This document shows positions 11,148 through 22,499 of a stretch of DNA of 64,000 nucleotides, one piece after another. The notes below the pieces were generated by a model. That model was not told where the DNA came from. It ran no database searches and worked only from the letters and a program-made list of their open reading frames with translations. Every line of letters starts with the position of its first letter. Position 1 is the first letter of the stretch. The DNA is from Siphonodentalium dalli. Taxonomy: Eukaryota; Mollusca; Scaphopoda; Gadilida; Siphonodentaliidae. The translations under genes and the position numbers were made by a program. The stretch is taken from positions 161,506,875 to 161,570,874 of the forward strand of contig CP136062.1 in assembly GCA_032622095.1 (NCBI GenBank). The letters run 5' to 3'.

Positions 11148-11985
11148 TCCGAAATAGCGCTGATCACTTTAGTTATTTCGGGAGAACTGCCTTGCAGAGA
11201 TCACACTTTGCACAATTTATGTGCCCGTAGCCACCACGGAGTTACTATACAGGAGAGTGGTGCATGTATATGGTGACATTTGTTATAGACGCGACACAAC
11301 GATGCTGCTCATCAATGGTGGGGTAACTTTCCAAAGTAGGTTATTGCTGCACAAGGTGTCAATCATGACATTTTTTTTCGACCGCCGCAGACATCAAATG
11401 TCATTGCCCATGCGTGTCATTAATCGCAGACAAGATGCCAACATGTCTCCTGGTGACACCGCTGAACTTTATCAGACGGCATTTGTTCTCCATATATAAG
11501 AGCGTCACCATCGCTTTCATCATCAATAGATGTTCCATGTTATATCCAATTTTCAAATAGCTGTTTCTATCCACCTGGAAACAATGAGGTGAGAACCATT
11601 TTTACATTACTTTAACATGTAGTTCCTCTTTGGTAAATATTATCGCATGCATTAACATGAGTTGTATAGCATGAGAGTTTTTACTATACAACTCGTTAGC
11701 TTGTTTTGTACTACACACCTCGTTGATTTTCTACTACAGAACTCGTGACCTCAACTCGTTGAATTTACTACAGAACTTATGAGCGACCACAAAACTCGGC
11801 GATTGTTACATAACTCGTCAGCTACAACATAACTCCCCAGTTACTACAAAACTCGGCGTAAGAATTAAATCGAAGATTCGGCTATGAAACGAATTCACAG
11901 ACAACGAAAAAATGTTGGCCACGTGGTCGGGCATTTGTAATTATCTTACAGTAATTAGTTGTATTGGGAATTTACAATCGTTAAA
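11148..11985. other. Non-coding stretch
   Basis: No exon was recognised. A degenerate short tandem of 'ctacaaaactcg' motifs lies at about 11690-11850. Confidence 0.5.
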
Positions 11986-12335
11986 TGTGCATAATCCGAA
12001 TTACTATTTCTTTGGCTTCGGGTGTAAAAAAATATGTTATTCGAGTCGAGGAACCCACCCATCAAAACTCAGTGATCAAATATAGATTTTTGAAATCTAT
12101 TATTTTTCACCACCGGTACTTGTTAGTGACCTGGTAAAAAGTCGACGAGAAGACGGGCTCGGACCAAATTGCCGATGAAGATGGATAACTCTAAAATCAA
12201 GTGGCTTTGTGTGTCAGATATTTGACAAACCGGCCAAATTTCGTTGAACAAAATGTTGATAAATAACATGCTTTGGGAAATTTTAAACTATAGTTGACTG
12301 TGGTCAGCATTATTTTTGGGCAATTAATTGATTCC
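11986..12335 (+). mobile_element. Dispersed repeat F, copy 1
   Basis: About 350 bp align by eye, with small indels, to 38566-38905. Shared runs include TTATTCGAGTCGAGGAAC-like sequence, CACCACCG and TTCATTGAACAAAATG-like blocks. No coding potential and no ends were recognised. Confidence 0.75.
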
Positions 12336-12604
12336 GATTAAGTATTTATTTATATGTATGCCTATAAGAATGGCATGGCATTGCATACGTCAATACATCG
12401 ACATATCTCAAGATTTAGACAAAGCTCGTGATCTCGACATGCTCACCTCGAGTCCTGACTGGTTTCTATATAGAATTGCTGTCAAATAGAAGTGTTACAT
12501 GCATTGTGGTTTCAATATATTCTCTCGAAATCCTTGCCGCATCCAAGAAGGCCGGTATACTCTATAACTTCACTCGTGAATATAATGGCCACCGGACGAC
12601 ACAT

Positions 12605-12915
12605 GTTAAAGACATGTTATGGACTTGTTCGGGTGCGTTAACCTGTTAAGTCCGTTCCACTGCATATAAAACAGCGTCTGAACTGCGCTCAATTGTAAAT
12701 ATTTAATTCTCGATTCGGGACTATCCGCGATAAAGTAATGAAAACTATTTCGCCATCGAGAGTCGCTGAATTTAATTAATATATAATAATGATGGTGTGT
12801 GTTGCCAGTTTGGATTTAATATTTGTAACAATATCTACCCTGAGTAAGATTATCCTCCATTTCTATTTGATCACCCTACAGAAGTGTTTCACATAACTTT
12901 AAAGTGGGCTCTCAA
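12605..12915 (+). mobile_element. Dispersed repeat A, partial copy
   Basis: Matches the first part of the roughly 850-bp repeat at 34745-35590 (minus) and 61530-61900 (plus). It starts at an AAAGACAT(G/A)TTATGGA motif and contains CTCAATTGTAAATATTTA and GTGTTTCACAT. Confidence 0.75.
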
Positions 12916-13890
12916 TTGACCAATTTCGATAAAATAAAGGGCTGTGTACGTATTGGGCTACCATGCACTTGTGTGCCCACCAAATTATTCTTGCTATAAC
13001 CGAAATCACACCAAGAAGATCACTCATACACGTATACTTCTTTATCACTTCGATCGATTTCGGTCATTAAAACGGCGTTGTATATGGTGGTACCCAGCAT
13101 GTTACTTCAATGTATATAGAGGATCTCTAATGAGATGCAGTTCTATACGAAATTTATTAACCAATTCCACTAAATTCGATTCGAGACTTGAATTGCGAAG
13201 AATTTGATATCCTTTTTAGCACATAATCACATTTTAGCATGGAAAAACTATCTCGAAACGGCTGGGGTTACAAAAAAAATATATTGATTTCCTTATCACA
13301 ACCAAAGATGAAGTAAAGACACATGCAATAAAACATTTAAATGTCTTTTTTCATGTTGACAAAATTGTAATTCAACACCCTTATCACCCATGTTTAAATC
13401 ACTAAATGCCCAACACAATTTGAACATCATAATTATATTCTAATTAACATAATAATAAAATTGATCGATAGCATTGCGCTAAGCTATTACATCAGTGCAA
13501 CTGCCGATAATACACGTGTGCCTTACTAAATATATGAGGCCGTATTTAAGGAAATAATTATGTGATAAACAGATATAACTCGACACTCCAACCGCGATCA
13601 AATGAGCCACCTACGCGTGCAAATAAAAGAAGGAACTCGTTTTAGTTCTCATGCAGTTTATATATTGATATTCATAAGATAAAATGGTTTGTAGGGTGCA
13701 TACAAGATGTTCTCTCAAAATACCTATACGTCGATCACCCCTGCAGCGACCACCGGGCATCTCGGATCGCAGGCGGTTTTCCGGGTCAGGCCTATAGCTA
13801 AATATATTGAAGAAAATCATATTCCCCGAGGGCAGAAACTGGTTAATGAATCGGACCGTCTGTGAAATGTATGGATCATTTCAGCAGCCA
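12916..13890. other. Non-coding stretch, nothing recognised
   Basis: AT-rich sequence between two repeats. No exon or structured motif could be supported. Confidence 0.5.
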
Positions 13891-13892
13891 TA

Positions 13893-14353
13893 TGTGACCC
13901 GCCATATCAAATCCAGTCGTAAGTCGGGATTTTTTGTTACCCTGTGCCAATGCATTCTCTTATATATGCGAGTCGACCATAGGTCGCCTCGCATATATAA
14001 GAGAATGCATTGGCCTAACAATTTTTTTATCATTTGTTTTAAATAAATGTTTCTTACAATTTTTAGGACATAAAATAAAAAACATCCATTACCCTGCAGG
14101 GAGCCCCACACATATATAGAAGCATATAGAAGAGTGTCGTCTGCTCATGTTTGTTTGGGGCTCTGTATGGGTGAACTTATAAAATTGTTAAAGAATACAA
14201 GAAAAAATTATTAAAATTGTATAAAATTGTTAGGCCAATGCATTCTCTTATATATGCGACGCGACATATGGTCGACTCGCATATATAAGAGAATGCATTG
14301 TCACAGGGTAAAAAAATACCGACTTACGACTGGATTTGATATAACGGGTCACA
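13893..14353 (+). mobile_element. MITE family 1 (TA target site), copy 1a
   Basis: A 461-bp element begins TGTGACCCGCCATATCAAAT and ends with its inverse, flanked by TA on both sides. It contains two copies of the 67-bp hairpin cassette (13947-14013 and 14235-14301) in mirrored positions. A central inverted segment runs from GGAGCCCCACAC to TTTGGGGCTC. No coding sequence. The TA duplication suggests mobilisation by a Tc1/mariner-type transposase (inference). Confidence 0.9.
13947..14013 (+). repeat. 67-bp hairpin cassette
   Basis: Arms CCAATGCATTCTCTTATATA + TGCGAG (26 bp) pair perfectly with their inverse. The inner CGACC/GGTCG pairs too, around a 3-nt ATA loop, with one mismatched pair between the two stems. 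The same cassette recurs across the window. Confidence 0.95.
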
Positions 14354-14539
14354 TATATATCCATGTACAAATCGAGATCTCCAGGTATATTACATGTCTT
14401 TAGAAATCTTGGGTTATTTTGATGTCGAAATTTCTAGATATTATATCGATATATTATGTCGAGATCCCTTGTGTCGAGATATTACATCGAGTTGTGACTC
14501 ACAACTCGAGATAATTTCTCGACAAAAGAGATCTTGTGA

Positions 14540-14925
14540 CTGTCCCGAAAAAGTATATTGACCATGCCGCACAATTTATGGGCCGTATGGCATGCAGCCT
14601 TCCAAACTCCATGCAGCGCCCCTACGTTAGCACTGACACAAGGATTATACTTTGCGTACCGATACATCTATTTTTACACATCGTCGGAACTATATTTAGT
14701 TACCTATTATCTTATTTTTACCACAAAAAGTTTGCAAAAATGGTAATTCTTTCGGTATTGATAAGAACAATATAGACTGAGCCTGACATAGACAACTTTA
14801 ATCCTGAAACATAAGATCTAAGAACACGTACGAAATCCTTACCAAAAGTCCTTATTGCAGTTATATCTCAGCGAAGCGATGGGAGATAACTCTGCCTGGA
14901 GTTTGGCAGCCTTCATCAAAGCAAA
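14540..14925 (+). mobile_element. Dispersed repeat A, terminal-half copy
   Basis: Corresponds to the far end of the repeat at 34745-35070 (minus). Shared features are an ATGGTAATTCTTTCGGTATT-type run, the 'gacatagacaa' block and the terminal 'gggagataactctg' segment. Confidence 0.7.
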
Positions 14926-14962
14926 GCGTCACACTGACAAATTAACCCTGTTTTTCCCCCAG

Positions 14963-15063
14963 ATCGATTACGAGACTGGTCCTGATGTTTGCTGTTGCAG
15001 CCTTTGTAGTGTCCGTTAAATCCCTGGAAGTACATCGTCGGAACGACCTCCTAGAAAAATGGG
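14963..15063 (+). CDS. Exon 1 (signal and pro-region) of a small secreted four-Cys peptide gene
   Basis: An acceptor with a strong pyrimidine tract (TTTTTCCCCCAG) precedes the exon. The first ATG is at 14985 and the exon ends at GG|GTAAGC in phase 1. It encodes MFAVAAFVVSVKS, a hydrophobic signal-peptide-like start, then LEVHRRNDLLEKW. The frame also reads open upstream of the ATG, so an earlier exon might extend the signal. Joining the phase-1 boundary to exon 2 (19257) makes a continuous helical, charged stretch. With exon 3 (22309) the precursor is 76 residues from this ATG: signal, charged pro-region, and a domain with C-x3-C-x17-C-x3-C. That spacing is the framework of alpha-helical hairpin peptides. 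The family is not recognised; an antimicrobial, venom-like or signalling peptide are all possible. Confidence 0.6.
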
Positions 15064-15077
15064 GTAAGCAATGTTAA

Positions 15078-15469
15078 CCCTTTACCCAACAGAAGGGCCC
15101 TGTGTCAATGCATTCTCTTATATATGCGAGTCGACCATAGGTCGCCTCGCATATATAAGAGAATGCATTGGCTTAACACATTAAAAATTATAAAATTGTT
15201 AAAGAATGTAAGAAAAAATGGTAAAAAGTGTTAAAAAAATATTTGTTTTAGGCCAATACATTCTCTTATATATGCGAGGCGACCTATGGTCGACTCGCAT
15301 ATATAAGAGAATGCATTGGCACAGGGCATAACTGTAACTATCACAATGTGGTCAAGGAGCCGGTTCCAATGATATCCATATTTGTATGGTTCTATTGAGG
15401 CAGACCGAACATATTTTAGGCTGTTGAAGCTTTATTTGGCCGGTTTTGGCCGTTTTGTTGGGTAAAGGG
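15078..15469 (+). mobile_element. MITE family 2 (TTAA target site), copy 2a
   Basis: A 392-bp element has terminal inverted repeats CCCTTTACCCAACA...TGTTGGGTAAAGGG, flanked on both sides by TTAA, the target of piggyBac-type transposases. It contains two mirrored hairpin cassettes (about 15103-15171 and 15253-15321). It inserted just inside intron 1 of the four-Cys gene, leaving the GTAAGC donor intact. Confidence 0.92.
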
Positions 15470-15720
15470 TTAAAGACACGGATGGCCTTCGTAATATGTT
15501 ATAATTTATAAATAACAGTTTCCTAATTATGATAAAATCCCCAAGAAAATAGTAATTATAATGATAGTATGAATGCGAAACAGACCTTGTATGAACCGAA
15601 CGTTTGTGTGTGTACAACACGTACAGAGGGTGCGATAAGCATAACACCAACACCGTGACGATTTTGTTAGGAGATAATTCACTGTGACTCACACAACATT
15701 TGTTGGAAATTTTACACCAA
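15470..15720 (-). mobile_element. Dispersed element D, partial copy
   Basis: Starts with the ACGGATGGCCTTCG terminus also seen near 52850, then matches the inner part of other copies in reverse (GTGCGATAAGCA.AACACC and TATAATGATAGTATGA). It abuts the preceding MITE. Confidence 0.6.
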
Positions 15721-16188
15721 ATATAGGTAGTAATTGTTCTAATTGTCTGATATTCCAACCACATAGTGGGGAATTTGTTGTTTTAGACCAATAGCAGAAC
15801 CCTTTTTTATATTTCGTACAAATTGTGATATGAAATTGCTATAGGATTGGGAATATTTCAACGTTTGGTGTATCACGTTGAAATGTCCAACAGTTGGACA
15901 GTTGACTCTGCTAAAAATAAGCTGGACTAGCCGGTTTTCGAAATCGATCAGTCGGATAATTTCAAACTTAAGGGGTGAAAATGGTATGGCACAACAATGG
16001 GAGTTCGTTCTAGTAAGTATACTGTGGGTTAATTTGTTATAGAGATTTAAATGGCTTTCGTTCTCGTACGATCGTGTTCATCGATATAATATTTTCGCGC
16101 TCCCCTGTATCCGGAGCTTCTTGAAAGATGCATGTGAACGGAACGGCCAATATATCGTATTCATATATTGGAAATGAATGGAGAATCG

Positions 16189-16374
16189 TTAGGGGTATAT
16201 GCGAATATAGAGCTCATCCAAGTTCGCCAGCCTCTGTCCATTAGATACCGGCGAGGCAAATTGGTATGGAACAATTATTTCAACCAGAGTGTCTGAATAA
16301 TCAAGAAGAAGTTTCTGCAAAGATATTGGTTTATTTATTACTATTGGAGCATCCTTTTGTGTATTGCTCACGGT
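16189..16374 (-). CDS. Candidate terminal exon, minus strand, unknown protein
   Basis: On the minus strand an acceptor-like CGTCGTCACAG precedes an open frame of 61 codons ending in TAA. It reads TVSNTQKDAPIVINKPISLQ, then a Leu-rich segment, IIVPYQFASPVSNGQ and LDELYIRIYP. Amino-acid composition looks coding rather than random, but the pyrimidine tract is weak and no partner exon was recognised. No family is assigned. Confidence 0.3.
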   Translation of the reverse strand, partial: TVSNTQKDAPIVINKPISLQKLLLDYSDTLVEIIVPYQFASPVSNGQRLANLDELYIRIYP

Positions 16375-18169
16375 CTGTGACGACGGCCACGGTGCATTTG
16401 GTTTAAAATTTCACAAACGCATCACCCCGATGTCATCCGCTACAAAATAACCCCGATTTCATCTGGGGGAAAACAATTATAATTTGCCCCAAAATTCTTA
16501 ATTCATGGATTACTCAGATTACTAACTATTTTTCGGCATAAACCAATTCAAAAATATAAATATACCTCATTATAAATATTGTAAATTAAAAAGGATATAC
16601 AATTATGCCGAATACAAATATTATCTGCATTGAAACATCTACAGAGAACTAAACTGCATGGATAATTTGCAAGACCGGTGAATGAATGGCTGGCTACAGT
16701 ACATGTATATAGGATCAAGGATTGTGGTCAAGTTACCACATTTAATATTTACCACTTGTTTCGATTAAGGTTATGCATTTATATCCGAAAAGTTTGAAGA
16801 CAAATTATGTGACTCGCGTCAAGTTGCTGCACTTATGTATAAACATACCGTCCAAGCCGAGTGCAATGAGAAAGTGGTCACGTTATTTGGAAATATGTAC
16901 AATTCTATGTTATAATTTAATAGTGTATGCATATATTGGGTAGAAAACACGAGTTTTTTGGCAAATCTGATTACCCCACCCCACCTATACCCCATATGAA
17001 GTTTTATAGAGTTGTGGATTTGGTTTGATTCATGGGGCTGCGGTCTATAGCACGTGGCTGGCTACCAAACATACTATGATGTGTCTCCCCAACTATGGTC
17101 AATTATTTCAATTGTTGGAAATTTCACACCTGGTACAATATTAGTCGGACAAATTTCACACTAACAATAGGTTGAAATTGTTTTCGTAGTTTGATTTTGA
17201 AACCAGTAATGTATGTGGATTATCGGTCAGCATATCTTCATATACTTTTGGTCAATATATTGGTTTGAAATGGCGTCAGTTGCAAAATTTAAAGGGTGTC
17301 CGGTGGATATTTCCAACAAATCGAGGCCGGAATAATTTCCACGGAGTTATACCTCTATCTATATTATAAAGTTATTATATTTACAGCCAATTAAATAGCA
17401 TCTCTACTATAGTGCAACTATACATAGTTTTTACTTATCATGTATACCTATATAGTTGTGGTACAGATGAATTTTATAAGCATTTTAGCATTCGCTTTCT
17501 GGCAAATTGTTGCTTTCTATATCGAAATGCATGCAAAATAATGTCTGGCAAGTATGCTATGTATGAACGGACTCTAAAATTCAATTACGAAGTCAGTTGT
17601 TGAAACACGATACTATTGACGGATCATAACCCAAGCACAGGCACGGATATGACAATGACAACCCAATAGCGATAAAATAGCAGTGCATTGTCTTAGTCGG
17701 ATATATTCCTATAATATTTTTTTCATTGGTCAAGTAAGTCACATGGAGCATACCTGACATTTTCTTGCTCGGCATGTGAACATGCCATTAAAAACATGTG
17801 AAGCGGAAATAGTTAATTGTAAGCTTTGGAACTTCTTGTTACAAACGGACACAGTGTGCTCAATGTATGTTATTTGAATTCACTATTGTTGCGATTCTCG
17901 GTTGGGTAGCCCGATTTTATTGAAAATATGCGCTACTTGATGACAATTTTTCGAATTCGACTTGACGGGCATATTGACATTTTGAACATTGTTGAAAAAT
18001 CGATTAGGTTTTTGATTCGGATTTTCTCAAACTTGTTTGTCTTATCAAATTTTATGGGTGTTAGTTTTGATAAATAATGTCTAAGGAATGAGTAGAGGTG
18101 TCAAAACATTTGGTTTCCACAAAGTTGGTAATATGTCATCTAAATGGGGACCCGTGACCCTTCTTGTAT

Positions 18170-18610
18170 ATATCATATACCAGCCGATGTGCCCGACTTC
18201 GTCCGGGCTATTTAGGGATTTATTTGTGATCGCCTCCGCCTGGACAAACTATTGTTCGGTCGGTCCAGAAACATGCCTATACGAGCGTATATTAGCGATG
18301 TCAAGGTCAAGGACACGGTCGCACGTGAAATTGGACCCGCCCATATTGTTCACGGGATCGAAGTAGGCCTACATACCAAATTTGAGTCGGATCGGTCGAG
18401 GTCCAGAACATGCCTATAAGAGCGTATATGAGCGAGATAAAGGTCAAGGATACGGTCGCATGTGAAATTGGACCCGCCAATATTGTTCCCGGTATCAAAG
18501 TAGGCCTACATACCAAATTATAGTCGGATCGGTCGATCAGTTTTCGAGTCTATCACAAACATACATACAAACAGACAGACAGACATAAGTTCCAAAATAT
18601 ATAGGAGATA
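18170..18610 (+). mobile_element. SINE-like dispersed repeat P, copy 1
   Basis: The head contains the self-complementary CCCGACTTCGTCCGGG. The body holds two tandem units of about 125 bp (each with CATGCCTATA, AAGGTCAAGGA and CCTACATACCAAAT). The tail is (ACAG/ACAT)n then AAAATATATAGG. Copies with the same head-body-tail plan lie at 39553-40375 and 44625-45145. Open frames within it are incidental. Confidence 0.8.
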
Positions 18611-18929
18611 AATCGAGATAAAAGTTCCCGGGACCCTGTGATTTAACACTGGTAGCTCGCATCCGCGCACACTTGAGCAATTTGATGAGCGATCGGGCTC
18701 TAGCGTGCGTCGGCCTTACCTGAAACCTGCCATAAACTCAAAGTCAAAATTTTAGACTGAAAAACCATTACTTTTTCCAGCCACATATCGAATTTCAGGA
18801 GGACAATGGTAATAAACTAGGATATGGCATATTCGCGGAACATTTTGGCATATGCTATACCTCATTGGTGTCGAAACTCACAGTTGTTTAATCTAACATT
18901 CTGACCAAAGTTGTCAGTCGAAGGATTCT

Positions 18930-19140
18930 CCTAGATGTATGGACATAGGGAATCTCGCATATACATGTATCAGAGAATACAGTGGCTTACACGGTCAAGG
19001 TAAATATTGTGAGGCCAATGTATTCTCTTGTATATGCGAGGCTCCCTATGGGAGACTGGCACATATAGGAGAATGAATTGGCACAGGGTTTTCGCAAAAT
19101 TTCAGGAAGCTCCAGACATGGAAGGGTTAACCAAACTTTT
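18930..19140 (+). mobile_element. Family-3 repeat carrying degenerate hairpin cassettes, copy 1
   Basis: Two degenerate hairpin halves (about 18950-18990 and 19016-19083) are followed by a 3' segment with GGAAGCTCCAGACATGGAAG and GGGTTAA. That 3' segment is shared with 31715-31925 and partly with 39128-39215, but not with MITE families 1 or 2. Confidence 0.7.
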
Positions 19141-19256
19141 TTCTTTTATAACACGATATTATGGGGTGGGTCCAGCTTGATTATTTTGTTTTCAGAGGAG
19201 ATTAAAACACCTACTTTATGACAGTCACTATATATACGGTTGCGAATTCATTTTAG

Positions 19257-19392
19257 AATCAGCTGTTGTCAGCAAGATGAAAGAAGAAGGAGTGACGGCT
19301 GCAGATTGTGCTCAGAGGTGTCCAGGTATCGCAGCTCAACAGAACGTCGCGGGAGATCTAATAGACGCCGTCTGCCCCATGGCATGCAACAG
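19257..19392 (+). CDS. Exon 2 (four-Cys domain) of the small secreted peptide gene
   Basis: The acceptor CATTTTAG starts the exon in phase 1, matching exon 1; the donor CAG|GTAAGA ends it in phase 2. It encodes ESAVVSKMKEEGVTAAD, then the domain CAQRC...AVCPMACN, giving C-x3-C-x17-C-x3-C. The segment is helix-prone and charged before the first Cys. The donor is followed immediately by about forty tandem copies of a unit that repeats the exon-end/donor sequence. Without splicing, the frame would stop at the TAA inside GTAA, giving a product ending ACNR. Confidence 0.65.
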
Positions 19393-20466
19393 GTAAGATG
19401 TAAATAAATACATGCAACAGGTATCCGCGATGTAAATAAATAACAGGTATACGCGATGCAAATAAATAACAGGTATACACGATGTAAATCAATAACAGGT
19501 ATATATACGTGATGTAAATAAATAACAGGTATACGCGATGTAAATAAATAACAGGTATACGCAATGTGATTAAAAAGCAGCTATGCGATGTAAATAAATA
19601 ACATGTATATATACGTGATGTAAATAAATAACAGGTATACGTGATGTAAACATGCAACAGCTATATTCGATGTAAATAAAAAACAGCTATATGCGATGTA
19701 AATAAATAACAGGTATATATACGTGATGTAAATAAATAACAGGTATATGCGATGTAAATAAATAACAGGTATACGCAATGTGATTAAAAAACAGCTATGC
19801 GATGTAAATAAATAACATGTATATATAAATGATGTAAATAAATAACAGGTATACACGATGTAAATAAATAACAGGCATATGCGATGTAAATAAATAACAG
19901 GCATATGCTATGTAAATAACAGGCATACGCGATGTAAATAAATAACAGGTATATGCGATGTAAATAAATAACAGGCATATGCGATGTAAATAAATAACAG
20001 GTATATGAGATGTAAATAAATAACAGGTATATGCTATGTAAATAACAGGCATATGCGATGTAAATAAATAACAGGTATATGCGATGTAAATAAATAACAG
20101 GCATATGCGATGTAAATAAATAACAGGTATATGAGATGTAAATAAATAACAGGTATATGCTATGTAAATAACAGGCATACGTGATGTAAATAAATAACAG
20201 GTATACGTGATGTAAATAAATAACAGGTATATGTGATGTAAATAAATAACAGGTATACACGATGTAAATAAATAACAGGTATACGTGATGTAAATAAATA
20301 ACAGACAGACACGATGTAAATACATACGTATATGCGATGTAAATAAATAACAGGTATGTGCGATGTAAATAAATAACAGGTATATGCGATGTAAATAAAT
20401 AATAATTATACGCGATGTAAATAAATACAGGTATACGCGATGTAAATAAATAACAGGTATATGCCA
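19393..20466 (+). repeat. ~26-bp minisatellite seeded from the exon-2 splice donor
   Basis: Roughly forty units of 'AACAGGTATRYGCGATGTAA' plus ATAAAT. The first units still contain CATGCAACAG, the last bases of exon 2, and the GATGTAAATAAAT that follows the real donor. Most units keep CAGGTATAY, a donor-like sequence. Long minus-strand frames (YLLFIYIAYTC repeats) are artefacts of the periodicity. Confidence 0.9.
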
Positions 20467-20575
20467 GGGGGGGGGGGGTAGTAAAAAATTTGCAGGAATG
20501 TATGCCGGGGTGGTGGGTGGCCCGAGGGGGGGGGACGCGTTTTTTACACCCTCGTGCAAATTTTTTACTAAAGAC
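20466..20575. repeat. G-run-rich hairpin next to the minisatellite
   Basis: Arms TAGTAAAAAATTTGCA and TGCAAATTTTTTACTA enclose several poly-G runs and GC-rich spacers. It could form a stem with G-quadruplex-capable loops (inference). Confidence 0.7.
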
Positions 20576-21165
20576 CTTTTGTGCCCTTATATGACATTTC
20601 TAACAGTTTAAAACATATTATAATAATTTATAACTGCAAAAACACCATATTTATGTTACTGGGACCTCATATGGGCCTTAGTAGACATGACATTGAGCTA
20701 TATGGCATGTTGCATATGGGGCGGTGGGTTGAAACAAATTCCTTCCCGACACTCTTCGATTCGAGAAATGAAAACTGAAATAAATAAACTTGTACAATAT
20801 AGTCCCCTGGTCCCTGCCTCGAAGAATTATTTCACGTCACCAGTTCAATTACGTGATTATTATGTTTATTATATTCCACTATAAACATCAGATTTACCAG
20901 AAATCCGAATAATACCGCCAGTATATACATGACGCATTGATTTATATAGCGAGTAACAATAGATTACTCGCTAGTTAAAGTGACATAATTCACATACGAA
21001 ATTATCGCTGATAATCACTCGAGAAATCAAACTAAATCACACATAGGAATGGATAAAGGCAATTATCTGTGGGCGGTTGCCTTTCTAAACGAATATAATC
21101 ATTAAATTTCACAAATCAAGAATAACAAGAGATGGACTGTCGTCCGGTGCATATCCATTTGTGGC
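20576..21165. other. Intron 2 of the four-Cys gene, unique part
   Basis: AT-rich, no exon recognised. Two short overlapping open frames at 20581-20884 lack splice sites. Confidence 0.5.
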
Positions 21166-21169
21166 ATAC

Positions 21170-21850
21170 CGCCTAGTGTGGGCATATCTATAACTTATGA
21201 CTGCTATACTCAGACAGATGGACCAAAAAGTCAGCATTTTCATATAAACAAAGATGAATAACTATAGAACAAAAAAACAAATCAAAACAGTTGAATGTGC
21301 CATTACATGTCCTCATAGTGGTGAACATCCATAAAAAAATTCATTGAGATCCGAGTATTACTGTTCAAGTTATGACCTGAACAGACAACGGATGGACGAA
21401 AGAGCCAACATTTCCAGATAAACAAAGATGAATAACTCTAGAATGGAAAAACGAACAAAATAATGGAACACTCTAATGACTTTCCTCATGGTAGTGAACA
21501 TCCATACTAAATTTCATTGAGATCCCAGTACAACTGTTGAAGTTACGACATGAACAGACACCAGACTGACCACAAAGCCAACATATCCAGATAAACAAAG
21601 ATGAATAACTCCATAATGGAAAATCCTAACACAACGATGGAACCCTCTATTTAATGTCCTCATAGTAGTGAACATCCAAACCTAATTTTATTGAGATCCG
21701 AGCACTATTGTTCAAGTTATGACATGAACAGACATCGGACGGACGGACGTACGCACGTACGCACGCACGCACGCAAGCACGCACGCACGTCATGACGCAC
21801 GGACGGACAAGTGCAAAACAGTATACCCCCCTTTTTAAAAAAAGGGGGTA
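21170..21850 (+). repeat. Tandem ~190-bp repeat element with terminal hairpin
   Basis: About three to four units each contain GATAAACAAAGATGAATAAC, a GAACATCCATA motif, TTCATTGAGATCC and ACATGAACAGAC. The array ends in an ACG/CACG-rich microsatellite and the hairpin TATACCCCCC...GGGGGTATA. No coding potential; it lies in intron 2 of the four-Cys gene. Confidence 0.8.
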
Positions 21851-22308
21851 TAATTAAGTCTCCTCTCATGATCTACAGGTATGATATCATGGATATACAT
21901 GCATGAACTGGACTTCTTGAAAAAAAAAATCTATTTTACAGAAGTTCTTAGCACCTAAAAACAGTGAAATTTTAAATATTATTCATGTAATAAAAGTAAA
22001 GTAAATGTGGTTATAATACCCAATGAGTTGATGCTTCTTGAATATTGTGTCACAGTAATCGCATGTACCAAATTTCACAATGAAATTACGGACAGATTTT
22101 TAGAAAATCCATTTTAAAATACCAGAAAATGTTGTCAAAACGTGCATCTGACCCTCAACTTGTATTCAGCACATGCATGTATTCACCACATCTATTTACT
22201 GATATTCATGCAGGGTTCGGGGGACTGTAACACAATCATGGCAGATATCATTGTTCAAATGTTACTGGTCAAGGTGTAATCTAAGTCAGTCTATTGTGTA
22301 CATTTCAG

Positions 22309-22460
22309 GTTAACTGGTCTCTGAAACACGCGACGTAAGGCGTATAGAAGTATACTTGTGCTAAAGAAAGGAGAATATCCAAGAGGTATGCGAAGACAGA
22401 CAGAAAACAAGTTGAGGAGAATAACATAAACATGATTAAAATAAATATATAATTTCTGTC
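22309..22460 (+). CDS. Exon 3 (stop and 3' UTR) of the small secreted peptide gene
   Basis: An acceptor TGTACATTTCAG at 22308 is followed in phase 2 by codons that complete Arg and add LTGL before TGA at 22322-22324. A canonical AATAAA lies at 22440-22445, about 115 bp after the stop. The match of phase (2), the strong acceptor and the poly-A signal support this as the last exon, although its coding part is only five residues and other acceptors cannot be excluded. Confidence 0.5.
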
Positions 22461-22499
22461 TTCGGCGATTCAGGATTCAGTTTATTCTTCCAATGTGGG

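Larger units (their letters stand above)
15064..19256 (+). other. Intron 1 of the four-Cys peptide gene, with its non-repeat stretches
   Basis: About 4.2 kb between GTAAGC and TTTTAG. It carries a TTAA MITE (15078-15469, only 14 bp after the donor), a fragment of repeat D, a SINE-like repeat (18170-18610) and a family-3 hairpin repeat (18930-19140). The stretch 15720-18170 shows no further gene on the plus strand; one minus-strand exon candidate is listed separately. Confidence 0.5.

Noticed and set aside
19358-20559. Long minus-strand frames up to 254 codons reading YLLFIYIAYTC repeats
   Set aside because: They follow the 26-bp minisatellite and stay open only because of its periodicity; there is no start or splice context.
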